Shown here: positions 10,946-22,192 of the stretch, piece after piece
Layout of the letters: each line of letters opens with the position of its first letter
Position numbering within the stretch: the first letter of the stretch is position 1
Origin: Meconema thalassinum
Lineage: Eukaryota; Arthropoda; Insecta; Orthoptera; Tettigoniidae
Direction: 5' to 3'
Assembly (NCBI GenBank): GCA_946902985.2
Contig: OX336388.2
Span: 367,523,387 to 367,587,386 of the forward strand
Length of the DNA stretch: 64,000 nt
Translations under genes and position numbers: made by a program
Notes under the pieces: generated by a model
Database searches by the model: none
What the model saw: only the letters and a program-made list of their open reading frames with translations
Told to the model about the DNA's origin: nothing

Positions 10946-11280
10946 AACTGTAGATCAAAGAAGTTGGAATGTTGGTGTGTGAGAGCCGATGTCAGTCAGT
11001 AAAATGATCTCGCATCAGCGGTAGGGATCCGCCATGGGGACTGCTTTGGGCGATAAAGTGTGTTTGCGTAAGTGTACGCCGTTTTACATGGTAACTGTGA
11101 AGAAAACTGACTGCCTGTCCTCAGGTATCCGTCCACGGACTTAATGACTTAACTATGAACGTCCTAATAATTAGAGTTCCACTCACCACAACAATCGCAA
11201 TTTTAACACAGGTAATCAGGCTAATTCAAAACATACACAGGTACACGGGACTGATGATCAAAAATGTTTCCCAAATAATT
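10946..11280. other. no gene; unassigned sequence
   Basis: Nothing recognisable apart from a possible eroded SINE body (ACACAGGTACACGGGACTGA). It abuts the left hairpin of F2-2. Confidence 0.3.
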
Positions 11281-12680
11281 AACAAGTAGTTCCGTGAAGA
11301 ACTATACAGCCTATTTTCATATATCCTACTTATGTTAATTGCCTCTATCAACAAACAAAATTTCAGTTTGATTGCTGTAATAGATTCGTAGATATTGAGA
11401 CCCGACTAAATATTTCGGATGGTCGCCATGTTGGATTTTATATATGTAGGTCCTAGAGTTATGTACTGTTACATGAAGATTATTGTGTACGTGTAGTATT
11501 CAAACTTCAATCGCATAATTAGGACACAAGAAGTAACAAGGACATTTTAAAATTTCGCACTGCTGCCATATTGAGGTTATGGAAACAATTGAAGTAAATT
11601 AGATGCCAGTGGATTAACATTCGTATCAGGATTTACTGTACCAAGTTTCACTACACTCGGATAGTTAAATTGCGAGAAACGTCCATGTGAATACAGGTAT
11701 TTATACTTCGCGTCGCCGCCATGTTGGATTTATGATCACCAGGTTATTTAAAGTCCTATAGGTGAACTTAAGTTCATAGCCCCTATGAACATTAAAAAAT
11801 TCAGTTTGATTGCTATAATAGATTCGTAGATATTCAGAGCCGTCTAAATAATTCGGATGGTCGCCATGTTGGATTGTTAAATGTATAGGCTATGGAGTCA
11901 TGTACCATTAAAGGAAAATTATTGCGTAGGCTCATTATTCAAACTTTCACTTCGATCGCATCACAACATTACAAGAAATAAAAACTTAATTTTAAAATTT
12001 GTACAGCCGCCATCTTGAAGTTATGTAAACAATTGAACTAAATTAGATACCAGTGCGTTACAATGTGTATAAATATTTCCCGAACCAGATTTCAGTGCGT
12101 TTGGAACATTAAATCGCGAGAAAGGTCTATTTAAAATTCTGAAATTCGCTTGGCCGCCATGTTCGTTTTGTAGTTAACCGGTTTTTGAAAGTCTTATAGA
12201 TGGACTTCCAGTAGCGCCCTTTATCTCCGTACAAAATTTCAGGGAGATACCGCTAATTGTTTCAGAGATATAGAATGCCGGTGAAATATTTCGCATATCC
12301 GCCATCTTCTGGTTATGTCAACAATTGAACGAAGTTAGATGTCGATGAATTACAATGTGTATAAACATATACTGTACCAAGTTTTATTGCTTTTGGTTGG
12401 TTTAATCGCGAGAAACGTCTATTTAAATTCGCAAATTTGTGTGACCGCCATGTTGGTTTTTTAGTTACCAGTTTTTCAAAAGTCACATTGGTGAACTTCT
12501 AGTAGTTCCTTTTATCACCGTAAAAAATTCCAGGGTGATATCGGGAATAGTTTCGGAGATATTGAATGCTGGTGAAATATTTCGCACAGTCGCCATGTTG
12601 GATTGGTGAGTCGTAACAAAATTTGAAGGGCACGGTTGGGGTCGCCGGGAATAGTGCTATGAACTTACCGAGTTTCATTG
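11281..12680 (+). mobile_element. F2-2 HINE-like element, right-truncated
   Basis: The left end is complete: AACAAG, the hairpin TAGTTC-CGTGAA-GAACTA, then CAGCCTATTTTCATATATCC. Several F2 core units follow, each with a GCCATNTT motif (for example near 11425, 11720, 11866, 12010 and 12158). The element stops at GAGTTTCATTG (12680), just before the expected CTCCAGCCGTTTAGA boundary motif, so the microsatellite and terminal hairpin are lost. It is non-coding. Confidence 0.75.
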
Positions 12681-13373
12681 CTTTTTCTGTTCTGAGACGT
12701 TTGGAATAACTCTTCTGATGTCTTGAGAGTCCAGTCTCTGAGGTTTATTAGTCAGGTGATCGTCTCCTGCCAACACCTCTCTCTCCGGGTATATTTCCTT
12801 GCAGTAGATAGTATCTGCTTCAGTTGCGCATAATGTTACCGAGGTATTGCATTTTTCTCCATTTTTACAGTGGCCAGTACTTCCTTAACCTTCCCCATTC
12901 ATCGAAGGATCTCGGCATTTGTGATATGCTCGGTCCATGATACTCTTAGCATCCGTCGATAGAGTTAACAAAGATCTTCTTATCAGAAATTTGTGGGCAT
13001 TGGTTCCCCACAGGTATGCCACAACTAAAAACAAATTAATGGTGAGAAGCCGTCAAAATATATTGGTAGTGTAAATAGCACCAGCCTACCACAAACCGAA
13101 CAATGTTGGTGATATGTGTACGGCATCTCATACGTCAACTGTCACCGCAGTGAAACGAATGTGAGGTAAGCTGATGCAACTAAAGCATGTCGCAATATGC
13201 GCACTGTGTGCATATTATTACTGCAGAAACTGCAAAATCACGCTTGTCTGCAACTAGAGTATAAAGTGAGTCCTGAGAAGCGGCCAAATGAAAACCAGTC
13301 ATCTGCTGGAAATGTGTCACTGAACTTAATTACCTCAAATGTAATCTGCATAACCGTTAATATTTATGTTCAG
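12681..13373. other. no gene; unassigned sequence
   Basis: I see no domain or repeat family. A reading frame that starts here (13197) becomes long only because it runs into the minisatellite that follows. Confidence 0.3.
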
Positions 13374-13395
13374 AGCCCTGCGCGGATAATAAAAG

Positions 13396-13665
13396 CGTTA
13401 TCCGCATCCGCCCCGCATCCGCACGACTGTTATACGCATCCGCCCCGCATCCGCACGAATGTTATCCGCATCTGCCCCGCATCCGCACGACTGTTATCCG
13501 CATCCACCCCGCATCCGCACAACTGTTATCCGCATCCGCCCCGCAACCGCACAACTGTTATCCGCATCCACCCCGCATCCGCACGACTGTTATCCGCATC
13601 CACCCCGCATCCGCACGACTGTTATCCGCATCCGCCCCGCATTCGCACGTGTGTTATCCGAATCT
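13396..13665 (+). repeat. CCGCATCCGC minisatellite, ~32-bp unit
   Basis: About eight units alternate CCGCATCCGCACGACTGTTA and TCCGCATCCGCC/ACCC, with period near 32 bp and a few A/G changes. The two overlapping frames through it give repetitive HPHDCY / PPRIRTTVIR peptides, an artefact of the repeat and not protein genes. Confidence 0.85.
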
Positions 13666-13679
13666 ACTGGCATTACAAT

Positions 13680-14012
13680 GAAAATGAAAATCCACAGCCT
13701 GCTTCCAGTCTCCGACCAGGTCAGGAATGGAATGAATGAAGCCCCCATCTAGCGGCGAGGATATGAACGTGCCGGCTGCCGAGGCCTGACGCACTCCACT
13801 GGGGCAATGATTAAATGAATGACAGATGAAATGAAATGATAGTGGAGAGTGTTGCTGGAATGAAATTGTGACAGGGAAAAACCGGAGTACCCGGAGAAAA
13901 ACCTGTCTGCCTCCGTTTTGTCCAGCACAGATCTCACATGGAGTGACCAGGATTTGAACCACGGACCCAGCGGTGAGACGCCGGCGTGCTGCTGCCTGAG
14001 CCACGGAGGCTC
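13680..14012 (-). mobile_element. SINE1 copy, tRNA-derived, 333 bp
   Basis: On the minus strand it starts GCCTCCGTGGCTCAGGCAGC (A-box region) and carries the B box GGTTCAAATCC. A body with CCGGGTACTCCGGTTTTTCC and TGACGCACTCCAC-type segments follows, ending in a CATTTTCATT tail. The flanks ACTGGCATTACAAT (left) and ACTGGCATACAAT (right) form a slightly eroded target duplication. The plus-orientation copy at 20337-20669 has the same length. It lies within the minisatellite element, so it inserted later. It is transcribed by pol III when active and mobilised by a partner LINE. Confidence 0.85.
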
Positions 14013-14412
14013 ACTGGCATACAATAATATTTTTAATTAGATAAACCATAAATTACTAAAGCAACATAATTAGACATTTGAGGGGATAAAACGTTCCCTT
14101 AGGCTTTGTAATTTCTATGTCATGTGCTATGTTGAAAATGAATGTTATCCAGCCAAAATTGCAACCCTTTCCTGTTTGAGTTGTTAATTGTGCTTAATAA
14201 CATAAATTTGTCATGAAAATAACAGAATATGGTATGTCATAAACATCCGGGTCCTAATAATGATATTAAACAAGTTTGGATTGTATCTAAAAAATATCCG
14301 CAAATTTGCTCCAAACATTATCGGCAGCTTATCCGCTATCCGCACAAACATGCAAACTATGTCCGCATGGCGAAAAATTTTGCGGATATCCGATACGCAC
14401 AGGGCTTTAACT

Positions 14413-15136
14413 ATATTCAACCCCCGTTGGTATCACGACTGACCCAATTCGCACACTTGTTGAAAAGTGACAAGTAGTTCTTTAAATACTTAAATACATG
14501 AACATTTAAGTTAGCAAATGTAGACCGACAGCATGCAGCGTTTTTCGGACTTGAGTACAATATTAAACTCGGTGCTACCCCACATGTATGATCGTGGCTA
14601 CTGCGATGCATGCCATTTAATATGGCGACCGAAGAATCACTGTAAGTGACTAAGATGGTGATCGGTCATGTGACCAAGGATTTGTTACATCACTAGGGGA
14701 ATTCCCAGCAGGGTCCTCAAGGTGAAAACCCGTACATTTCTTAATTTTTTCCACAGAAATCTGTACATCCCCCAGATATTCCACTTAACTTGAATATTAG
14801 CGCTATGAGATGATCTGGTAGGAGGGAATTTGGGCCGTGGAGAATGCATTCTAACAATCAAACAAGTTGAAACGTGTTTGGATATATTGTCTGACGTCAC
14901 ACTAAGACACGTGGCAAGTTGGGAAAAGGAGGAGGTACAGAATGTGACAAGTTCAATCTTTTTGAATTACTTTGTTCATGTTAAACGATATGATCATGTT
15001 AACCTGTGTTTGTGTCCATGGGGATTGATAAAGCATATTCAGAACTACACTGCGTTATTTTTACAATGCTTGGTGGCATTCAAGGGAGAGTATTAATGTA
15101 CTAACTCTGCTACCTGATGTTATTCATACATACAAA
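14413..15136. other. no gene; unassigned sequence
   Basis: No repeat family or domain identified. The frames at 14417-14611 and 14830-15096 have no recognisable motifs. Confidence 0.3.
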
Positions 15137-15707
15137 CAGGGTGTTTCAAAAATTCTTTTACAAACTTTGGGGATTGGTTCCTTACATCAAAACAAGAAAA
15201 AAAATCATATCTTACACATATGTCCCAAAATTCTTCGTTTTCGATTTATTAATGAAAGCACATTGTAAAGTGACACATTAATTGACAGCCTGTTTGGAAG
15301 TGTTTAACACATGAACTCATATCAAAAGAAGGTTCCTGACTCCAACAGAAGGAAAAGCTCTCATATGCACAGGTGTCTCAGAATCCTTTGTTTTCCCGGG
15401 ACGGACACTTTGAACACATTGGTACACTGATAACACTTCACCACACACAGCTCACAACAAGTACTCGAAATGTTCTCCTCTTGCGTTGAGGCATGAATGA
15501 ACACGTCGCATCATGGACTGCCGGACCCGTTCAAATCAAACGTACCGATGAGTAATGAGTGTACCGATGAGTGTACCCATGTGTTGACCACTCCCTCCCG
15601 GGAAAACAAAGGGGTCGGGGACACATGGTTATATGACCTTGTTTTCTTCTGTCGGTGTCAGGAACCCATTCCCGAAGTTTGTCAAAGTATTTCTGAAACA
15701 CCCTCTA
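15137..15707 (-). mobile_element. TIR DNA transposon, deleted internally (571 bp)
   Basis: It begins CAGGGTGTTTCAAAAATTCT and ends AGTATTTCTGAAACACCCT, the inverted form, so the TIRs are about 20 bp with a few mismatches. Inside, the minus strand near 15455-15495 reads MMRRVHSCLNARG, resembling a short peptide stretch common in decayed insect TIR transposons of this GGGTGTTTC-ended type. No transposase domain is intact. TSD and superfamily could not be fixed. Confidence 0.55.
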
Positions 15708-16127
15708 TATCCAATAAGAATTATGTGATCAAAAACTGGTAAAATTAGATTCCAATGTGAGTTCTGCCAGCGATGCTAATTCTCCCCACATGTCCCTGAG
15801 CTTCGGTAATTAGGTCAACATACAGACATATTAATTCAGAGCATCATACCGAGAATGTATTTTAGCCTAGTGGTTGATATAGAGTCACTCCACTTCGTAG
15901 AGTAGTGGCTACTTTTCTTAGCTATCTCACAGGAGGTCCGGGATTTACATTTCCTCCCCTTCCCCCCTTCGCCGCCACATACACTCACACGCTCCCTAGC
16001 ACACGGTCCTGGATGGCCACAAAGTCCAAGTTCTCAAATGAAACAACAACAACGATTCAAAGTAAGGTTTGAGTTACATGTCCTTTTATGATCAATGGTG
16101 ATGATTTTATGGGTTAAACTTTATTTT
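15708..16127. other. no gene; possible eroded SINE at 15880-16060
   Basis: TCGTAGAGTAGTGGCTACTT, then CAGGAGGTCCGGGATT at B-box distance, and a body ending AAACAACAACAACG resemble a degraded tRNA-SINE. The B box has lost its GGTTC core. The rest is unassigned. Confidence 0.3.
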
Positions 16128-16662
16128 TAAAATAATAACCAGTGATGGACGAAGCAAAGAGGATATACAATGTAGGTTAACTCAGACAAGGAAAGCATTT
16201 CTACAGAAAAGGAATCAGTTGACATTGAATATAGATTTAAGTATTAGGAAGTCAGTTTTGAAAGCCTTTGTTTGGAGCGTGGCACTCTATGGAAGTGATC
16301 CTTGGAATGTTTGAAATGTGGTGTTACAGGAGAATTATAAATATCAAATGGGTAGATAGAGTAACAAATGAAGAGGTATTAGTACGAGTGTGAGAGGAGA
16401 GATATTTCTGGCAACTGCTAATGAAGGGAAGAGGTAGGTTGGTAGGACACATATTAAGGCACCCAGAAATAGGAAGCTTAGTTACGGAAGGAAGGGTCGA
16501 GGGCAAGAACTGTAGGGGTAGACCAAGTTTAGAATATGTTAAACAGATTGCCTCTGATGTAGGGTGTGGTAGCTATGTAGAGATGAAACGATTAGCTCAG
16601 GACAGGGAGGGATGGAGAGCTGCATCAAACCAGTCAAGTGACTGAAGGCTGAAACAACAACA
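16128..16662 (+). pseudogene. LINE reverse transcriptase fragment, copy B (C-terminal part)
   Basis: It begins within the ITSDGRSKEDI motif and keeps the C-terminal end. The frame at 16421-16645 reads RGRLVGHILRHPEIGSL, GRPSLEYVKQIASDVGCGSY and VEMKRLAQDREGWRAA, then a stop. Upstream, a segment lost near TGGAATG-TTTGAAATG removes the TWTIGAAEKRRIE region, and TGA replaces the codon after RVGE-equivalent sequence. It ends in CTGAAGGCTGAAACAACAAC, so the family terminates in a short AAC/ACA tail, as many RTE-like LINEs do. F1-2 starts directly in that tail. Confidence 0.8.
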
Positions 16663-18072
16663 AACAAGCAGTTCCGTGACGAACTAAAGAGCCTACTTTT
16701 CTTAAAATTTCAGATTGATGCCAATCTATATACACCTATTTAGAATAATGATGAAATCATGTAATATAGTAATAGCGTAACTTACAACAGTTGGCAGCCA
16801 AGGTGACTCTGAATATATACTTAGTTCCATCTCATAAGGTATAGAAAGCACATACAAAATTTGGCTGAAGTCTAATGGATAATATGGACATTACACGCTG
16901 TTTGATATTGGATGTATCATTGCGCGTAAAATCATGTCGGGAACAATGTCATGTATGTGATGCTCAGTATTAATCTGAAATATTACTATCTATTATAGTG
17001 CCAATTTTGGAAGAAAAAAATCCATTGGTTAGTATAGAAGTTAAATGTAATAAAAATTGAAACTCTCAGAAAGCTTAGAATCATGTTGGCAGCGCTGAGG
17101 TATATTAGTTACTCCAAATTAATCTAGAATGGCAGGTATTATACGTGTGCAAAAATTAGAGATGATGACTTGTATACTTTCTGATATATTGATATTAGGA
17201 TTAAACAAATAGACAGCGCATTTATTAACAGTTTGCAGCCCTGCTTGTTCTTACGAATACACATAGTCATAACTGTTACGGTGCACAAAGCACATACGAA
17301 ATTTGGTTGTAATCCATTTGTTAGTATTGATGTTATATGCATTTAAAAACTGCACCTATCAGCAGGCTTAGAATCGTGTTGGCAACACTGATCTATATAC
17401 TGTAAGTTACTCCAAACTAAGGTAGAATGTCAGGTATTATACATGTGCAAAGTTTAGAACTGTTGGCTTGTACACTCTTTGATATATTGATAATAGGGCT
17501 AACCTATAGAGAGAGCATTTATTAACAGTTGGCAGCCGTGGTGGCTCATTAGATTACCCACAGTCATATCTGCTGTAGTACACATAGTACATACGAAATC
17601 TGGTTGAGATCCAATCGATAGTATAGAAGTAACATGCATTTAGAAATTGGACCTATCGGCAGGCAGGCAAATCTGGCATGTATGGTCTTCTGAAAATTAA
17701 TTTGGAATGCTATTGTTTATAGGCGTGCCAATTTGGGAACAGTTCGCATGCGTAACTTCTGAGATATCCAACATAGAGCTCAAATTACAATTGCGATTTT
17801 TCAGCAGTTGGTAGCACTGACGTCAATTTAAAATATGGCCGTGAGATATTCAGGTATAGATCTTTGCTCTTACCAAATTTGGTTTTGATAGCTGAAGCCG
17901 TTTAGGAGTTGAGAGGGATACACACACACACACAGCCAGCCAGACAAACAGAAGGACAGACATACATACAGACAAACAGACGGAAAGACAGACAGACAGA
18001 CACACATTTTCCCTGATCGATCTCATAAGAGTACTCTTTCCTCATTTTTGCAAAATGAGAAAAGTAGGCTAA
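16663..18072 (+). mobile_element. F1-2 HINE-like element
   Basis: Left end AACAAG, then the hairpin AGTTC-CGTGAC-GAACT and AGAGCCTACTTTTC. Four to five F1 core units follow with CAGTTGGCAGCC, TGATATATTGATA and CACATACGAAATTTGGTTG. The right end carries AGCCGTTTAGGAGTTGAGAG, CA and GACA microsatellites, GATCTCATAAG and a hairpin closing GAGAAAAGTAGGCT. Both termini are present, so it is full-length. It inserted into the A/C-rich tail of LINE copy B. It is non-coding. Confidence 0.8.
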
Positions 18073-18291
18073 AATCCCAGTCGAATTCACTAAATTTGCT
18101 TGTATATCTGCAAAAGTTCCACAAACTTAGCATATGAGAAGCCCCATCTTACAAATCCGCAAAAATATTTCCCTCATCCCTTGGTGTGAGGTTGGGTCGC
18201 ATACAAATAATTTGAGACAAGTATTTTAGGTATTTTTGAGAGGACTTTTGACCATTTTAAACGGTTTTTATATTGTGCCTTATAAGGGAGT

Positions 18292-18618
18292 TACCGGATG
18301 AGTTAGCCGTGGTCGTTACGGCATGACTGCTGGCAGTTGCTCACATCTGGGAGGCGAGGAGGTTCGAATCCCCCCGCCGGCAACCTTGAAGATGGTCTTC
18401 TGTGGTTTCCCATCTTCCTTCCAGGCTAATGCCGGGGTTGGTCCCTGACTATAGGCCACAGCCGCTACCTTCCAACACCTCGTCCTTACATTCCCACATC
18501 CCTCCCCAACGGTACTTGTAGCTCACCCATTGGGTGTCCGTCTCGAAGCAGCTACAAAACTGGCGAGCCGAATCTGTCCTCGGACACCCCCGGCACTAAA
18601 AGCCATACGCTAAAAAAT
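18292..18618 (+). mobile_element. SINE2, tRNA-derived, with CGCCGGCA tRNA head
   Basis: It begins ACCGGATGAGTTAGCCGTGG (A box) and has GAGGTTCGAATCCCCCCGCC, an exact B box. The tRNA-like head is followed by a body with GGTTTCCCATCTTCCTTCCA, GTCCTCGGACACCCCCGGCA and an AAAAGCCATACGCTAAAAAA tail. F2-3 starts inside the A-rich tail. The head does not fold as an intact tRNA gene, and the tail and body make a SINE the better call. The preceding 18073-18291 is unassigned. Confidence 0.75.
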
Positions 18619-18619
18619 A

Positions 18620-20101
18620 AACAAGTCGTTCCGTGAAGAACTATACAGCCTACTTTCATATATCCTACTCATGTTAACTCCCTCTATCAACATACAAAAT
18701 TTCAGTTTGAAGGTTGTGATAGATTCCTAGATACTGAGAACCTTCTAAATATTTCAGATGGTCGCCAGGTTGGATTTTTTATATTTTCGTACCATTACAT
18801 TACGATTATTGTGTGCGTGTGGTATTCAAACTTCAATCGCATGATTAGAACACAAGAAGTAAAAACTAGATTTTTAAAATTCGCACAGCTGCCATCTTGT
18901 GATTATGCAAACAATTGAAATAAATTAGATGCCAGTGGATTAACCTTTGTATAAGCATTTAACGTGCAACGTTTCAGTACACTTCGCGAGAAACGACCTT
19001 TTAAATATTTATAGTTCGCGTCGCTGCCATGTTGGATTTGTGCTCACCAGGTTACTGAACGTCTTAAAGCTGAACATATGTTCATAGCCTCTATGAACAT
19101 AAAAAAATTAGTTTGATTGCTGTAAAAAAATCATAGATATTGTGAACCGTCTAAATATTTCGGATGCACGCCATTTTGGATTGTTATAAGTATAGGCCAT
19201 AGAGTTATGTACCATTCAAAGATAATTATTGCGTAGGTTCATTATTCAAACTTTCACTTCGATCGCATGATTATGACACAAGAAATAAAAACTTGATTTT
19301 TAAAGTTCGCACAGCAGCCATCTTGAGGTTATGTACACAATTGATCTAAATGAGATGCCAGCGCATTACAGTGTATAAAATCATTTACTGAACCACATTT
19401 TACTGCGCTCAGAGAGTTAAATCAAGAGAAAAGTCTATTAAAATATTTCAACTTCGCTTGGCCGCCATGTTCGTTTTGTACTTTACAGGTTTATGAAAAA
19501 TACATAGATAACCTTGTATCAGTACCCTTTATCACCGTACAAAATTTCAAGGTGACATCTGGAATAGTTTCGGGGATATTGAATGTCAGTGAAATAATTC
19601 GCACAGCCGCCATTTTGAGGTTATGTAAACAATTGAACTGAATTAGACTCCGTTGCATTAAAATGTATATAAGCATTTCCTGTCCCAAGTTGCATTACTT
19701 TTCGATAGTTAATTCTATTTAAATGTCTAAAATTCGCTTGGCCGCAATGTAGGTTTTGTAGTCACCAGGTTTTTGAAAGTCTCATAGGTGAACTTCTAGT
19801 ACTGCCCTTTATCACCGTACACAATTTCAGGGCGATATCGGTAATAGTTTCGGAGATACTGAATGCTTGTGAAATATTTCGCACAGTCGCCATGTTGGAT
19901 TGGTGAGACACAATAAAATTTGAGGGGCACGGTCGGGGTCGGCCAGAATAGTGCTATGATCTTACCGAGTTTCATTGTAATAGCTCCAGCCGTTTAGAAG
20001 TTATTAGGGGGGCACACACACACACCTCACACACATTCACCCACACACGGACAAAAGGTGATCTCATAAGCCTATTTTTTCACAAAATGAAAATAGGCTA
20101 A
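18620..20101 (+). mobile_element. F2-3 HINE-like element, full-length
   Basis: Left end AACAAG, hairpin (GTTC-CGTGAA-GAAC), ACAGCCTACTTTCATATATC. Five F2 core units follow, each with a GCCATNTT-like site. The end is complete: CTCCAGCCGTTTAGAAGTTA, TTAGGGGGG, CA microsatellite, ACAAAAGGTGATCTCATAAG, and a terminal hairpin (AGCCTATTTT / AAAATAGGCT). It is the best reference copy of F2 here. It sits in the A-rich tail of SINE2. Confidence 0.85.
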
Positions 20102-20117
20102 AACAAGGGAGTTATGG

Positions 20118-21822
20118 TTTTTAACCTAATGTTTACATTTTGCAAAAATGAGGAAAAAGTAGACTTATGAGATCGATCCGGGCAAATGTGTGTCTATCTG
20201 TCCTTCTGTCTGTCTGGCTGTGTGTGTGTGTCCCCTATCAACTCCTAAACGGCTGCAGCTATTGCAACCAAATTTGGTGTTAGTAAATCTGAATATCTCA
20301 AGTCCATATTTGAAAATGATATCAGTGCTACGAACTACGCCTCCGTGGCTTAGGCGGCAGCGCGCCGGCCTCTCACCGCTGGGTCCGTGGTTCAAATCCC
20401 GGTCACTCCATGTGAGATCTGTGCTGGACAAAACGGAGGCAGACAGGTTTTTCTCCGGGTACTCCGGTTTTCCCTGTCAAAATTTCATTCCAGCAACACT
20501 CTCCACTATCATTTCATTCCATCTGTCATTCATTTAATCATTGCCCCAGAGGAGTGCGTCAGGCCTCGGCAGCCGGCACAGTTCATATCCTCGCCGCTAG
20601 ATGGGGGCTTCATTCATTCCATTCCTGACCCGGTCGGAGACTGGAAGCAGGCTGTGGATTTTCATTTTCATCAGTGCTACGAACTGCTGAAGAAACGCAC
20701 TAGAAATTTGAGCTCCATGTTTGATATCTTGGAAGGTATGCATGGGAGCTATTCCAAAATTGGCACACATATAGATAATAATATTTCAGTTTAATTTCCT
20801 CGAGGCCATACATGCCAGTGTTGCCATAATGATTCTAAGCCTGCTGATAAGTCCAATATTTAAATGCATATAACTTATATAATATCAATTGGATTCCAAC
20901 CAAATTTCGTATGTAATATGTGAACATAAACAGTTAAGACTGAGCGTATTCGTAAGAGCCACCAGGGCTGCCAACTGTTAATAAATGCTCTTTCTTTTTT
21001 AAAATCCAAATAGCAATATATCAGGAAGTATGCAAGCCGACAGCTATGAACTGTGCACACGTATAGTACCAGACATTCTAGATTAATTTGGAGTAAATAA
21101 TAGACCTATACGTCAGTGCTACCAACATGCTAATAGGACCAATTTTTAAATACTTGTAGCTTCTATACTATCCGTTAGATTTCAACCAAATTTCGTATGT
21201 GCTTTACGTACCATAACCGATATGACTATGCGTATTCTTATGACCAACCAGTGCTACCAACTGTTAATTTATTCGGTCTCCATTTTGTATGCCCTAATAA
21301 CAATATATCAGAAAGTATGCAAGCCAACAGCTCTATACTTTGCACACGTATAGCACCTGACACTCTAGATTAGTTTGGAGCAATTAATATAAGTCAGTGC
21401 TGCCAACATGATTCTATGCTCGCTGATAGGTCCAATTTTAAAATATATGTAACTTCTAAATTAACAAATGGATTTCTTCCAAAATTGGCACAAAAAATAT
21501 CATAATATTTCCGATTATTTCTAACCAGCACATGCTTTTACGCGTGCTGATAGATCCAATGTCTAACTGCGTGTAACGTCAATTGGACTTCAACCAAATT
21601 TTGTATTCTGTATCTTAAGAGACGGAACTATGAATATATTCAGTGACCAGGGCTGCCAACTGTAGTGCTCAATTAGGCTACATTATACCAGGAATATTTC
21701 GAAGTAATTAGACATTTCGATATTACCAACTTAATTTCGTCATTATTCTATATAGGTTCATATACTGTAGAATAATAATTGGCATGAAAAGTAGGCTCTT
21801 TAATTCGACATGGAACTTCTTC
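20118..21822 (-). mobile_element. F1-3 HINE-like element, minus orientation, carrying SINE1
   Basis: The left boundary holds the inverted terminal hairpin (ACATTTTGCAAAAATGAGGA, AAAAGTAGACTTATGAGATC), then GTGTGTCTATCTGTCCTTCT and CAACTCCTAAACGGCTGCAG. Core units follow in reverse, and the right end is GAAAAGTAGGCTCTTTAATT then an eroded AACTTCTT. The core is split by a full SINE1 with perfect target duplications. Without the SINE, the element is about 1.36 kb. Confidence 0.8.
20337..20669 (+). mobile_element. SINE1 copy, full length with perfect 16-bp target duplication
   Basis: ATCAGTGCTACGAACT occurs at 20321-20336 and again at 20670-20685. Between them lie 333 bp: a tRNA-derived head with GCCTCCGTGGCTTAGGCGGC (A box) and GGTTCAAATCCCGG (B box), a body shared with 13680-14012, and a 3' end in CATTTTCATTTTC. 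A perfect TSD means it is relatively young. No tRNA gene call is justified: the 3' half leads straight into SINE body. Confidence 0.92.
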
Positions 21823-22192
21823 TCTCAAACTCCATTGCTGCAATGTCTTTGGTCAGATTTTGCCCATAGACGAACTGGACCGAGATTTTGAACGGTTATA
21901 TTCTATAATAAACTATTTATTACCATTAGTCAATATTTAGTACATTGAAACTGTACATACAACTTAATATCTTTTTTTTTTGTCATAATAGAGAATACTA
22001 TAAATATTTTTTGTTCCGAAGGCTCACAGAATAAAATTTCAAAAGCCAAGATCTGTTACAAAAATGTTGTTAATCAAGCATAAAAAGTACTTTTTTATTA
22101 TGTTGTTTGATACTACACAGTTACTTATCCCATACCACGCTGAAGAAGGTCACAATATTGACTTAAGGTAATAAATAGTTTTTTTATAATTA
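21823..22192. other. no gene; unassigned AT-rich sequence
   Basis: Nothing recognisable. It separates F1-3 from G-2. Confidence 0.3.

Larger units (their letters stand above)
13374..14412 (+). mobile_element. candidate hAT-like non-autonomous element carrying a minisatellite
   Basis: The left side has CAGAGCCCTGCGCGGATA. The right side has TATCCGATACGCACAGGGCT followed by TTA, the inverted counterpart of the core AGCCCTG.GCG..GATA. CAG..CCCTG ends suggest hAT. The interior holds the CCGCATCCGC minisatellite near the left end and related GGATATCCG pieces near the right end, plus a SINE (13680-14012). The flanking 8-mers agree at only 5 of 8 positions, so a target duplication is not established. 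Confidence 0.4.

Noticed and set aside
13197..13752. Two overlapping frames (180 and 97 codons) with HPHDCYPHPPRIRT-type repeats
   Set aside because: They are two readings of the 32-bp minisatellite; no conserved flanking domain, and a SINE follows directly.
20337..20425. Possible functional tRNA genes at A/B-box sequences (also 13925-14012, 18292-18380, 28980-29047, 40450-40525)
   Set aside because: Each leads into a SINE body and tail, some have TSDs, and none folds into a full cloverleaf by eye.
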